From contig JABJMI010000621.1 in the NCBI GenBank assembly GCA_018659505.1, positions 1 to 5,901 of the forward strand: a stretch of 5,901 bases of DNA. Reading direction: 5' to 3'. The translations under genes were made by a program, and so were the position numbers. Origin of the DNA: Planctomicrobium sp. (GTDB lineage: Bacteria > Planctomycetota > Planctomycetia > Planctomycetales > Planctomycetaceae). Below the pieces are notes generated by a model, which was given only the letters and a program-made list of their open reading frames with translations, made no database searches and was not told the origin of the DNA. The stretch's first letter is position 1. Each line of letters begins with the position of its first letter. Positions 5,278 to 5,901 of this stretch are shown one piece after another.

Positions 5278-5838
5278 ATGATGTCATCACAATCAAGCAA
5301 TGCGAATGTCGGCACGAAACTTCCCGATCACCATCGTGAGGATTTCATTCGCTGCTTCGTTGTTCTAGTCTCTCTGATGGCGGCAACATTGTATTTAGCA
5401 ACAGGCTATTCCCACCCGCAGAACTGGCAATCGCAAGCCCGGTTGCTCGCTTTCACCATTGTCTCTTCGGTCGTGGTGTGGGCAATACGAAAAGAGCACA
5501 CGGACATGTCCTCGACTTTCGTTAGCGGGTACCTACTTGGTAGTGCTGCGATTTCCATGACCGTGTTCATCATCCGCCTTCTGTTTCCACTTACAAGCAC
5601 TCCTGATACGTTTAATGGTCGGATCAATCTTATTCTAAATGAGTGGCTCGCCTGGCCGATCACTGGGCTAGCGATGCTTGGGTTCTGGCTGCTCTTAGTC
5701 TCTGTTCGCGCACGTTCAAGTGCTTCAATCTATGTCGCACTCATTCTTTGCGGGAGTATCATGCTGTCAATGAATGGTGAGGCGCAGGCGTTCCTCAGGG
5801 CACTTGTTTACAAACTGCCGTACGGACCTAGACTCTGA
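5278..5838 (+). CDS. Unrecognised multi-pass membrane protein
   Basis: I do not recognise this 186-residue protein. It has a polar N-terminus (1-22), then about five hydrophobic segments at roughly 24-43, 55-70, 82-103, 125-143 and 149-165, and a short tail ending YKLPYGPRL. It should be an inner-membrane protein. Conserved-looking features are few: NEWLAWP (121-127) before the fourth segment and charged loops such as RKEHTD (71-76). I see no enzymatic motif. The start is ATG at 5278 or the adjacent ATG at 5281; an in-frame TAA at 5215 leaves no ATG, GTG or TTG start further upstream. No Shine-Dalgarno site is visible. It follows the DUF1963-like gene by 70 nt in the same direction and could share its transcript. 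Coding status is supported by length and regular hydrophobic segments. Confidence 0.65.
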   Translation: MMSSQSSNANVGTKLPDHHREDFIRCFVVLVSLMAATLYLATGYSHPQNWQSQARLLAFTIVSSVVVWAIRKEHTDMSSTFVSGYLLGSAAISMTVFIIRLLFPLTSTPDTFNGRINLILNEWLAWPITGLAMLGFWLLLVSVRARSSASIYVALILCGSIMLSMNGEAQAFLRALVYKLPYGPRL

Positions 5839-5901
5839 GTGCAGCTTGATCATTCCCATTGCTACTTTTATCCGTGGACTACGTTTTTGAAAGTTAAAAC
5901 G

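Noticed and set aside
1..5901. CRISPR array or tRNA gene
   Set aside because: No regularly spaced repeat-spacer pattern outside the coding repeats, and no cloverleaf-like sequence seen on reading.

Overview
The window looks like part of a Planctomycetota chromosome, probably close to Rhodopirellula/Pirellulaceae. The main evidence is a secreted, cysteine-rich tandem-repeat protein of the YTV type, a family I know from Rhodopirellula baltica. Moderate GC content, weak or variable Shine-Dalgarno sites and long intergenic spacers also fit. The assignment rests on recognised families, not on a search.

Left part (1-2203). A minus-strand gene (254-1642) encodes a 462-residue exported protein built almost wholly of 16-residue repeats. 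It has a clear Shine-Dalgarno site and a strong intrinsic terminator (112-148) after it. A second long inverted repeat (174-211) lies between the gene and that terminator. A non-coding stretch of about 560 bp (1643-2203) separates this gene from the plus-strand genes and holds candidate promoters in both directions.

Right part (2204-5901). Four genes lie on the plus strand: a CPBP-family intramembrane protease (2204-3055), a DUF4365 protein with a PD-(D/E)XK-like nuclease signature (3198-4433), a small YwqG/DUF1963-like protein (4953-5207) and an unrecognised multi-pass membrane protein (5278-5838). A ~125-bp element occurs twice in direct orientation, right after the protease gene (3051-3175) and right before the DUF1963-like gene (4818-4941). 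The copies are about 86% identical, with perfectly conserved ends. Each begins AAC-TC-TTCAAG and ends CTTAA-TC-GTTA; similarity stops at that GTTA. This resembles an integron attC site: an R-box AAC/GTT, and L-boxes that pair with one extrahelical C. The order gene - element - gene - element - gene, all in one direction, therefore suggests a gene-cassette array. No integron integrase is in the window, and the R-box pairing and spacers are atypical, so this is a hypothesis.

No shared pathway links the four plus-strand genes. If the cassette reading is right, they are a collection of independently acquired genes, with the DUF4365 nuclease-like protein the most plausible defence-related member. 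The YTV gene is an ordinary chromosomal neighbour with its own transcription unit.
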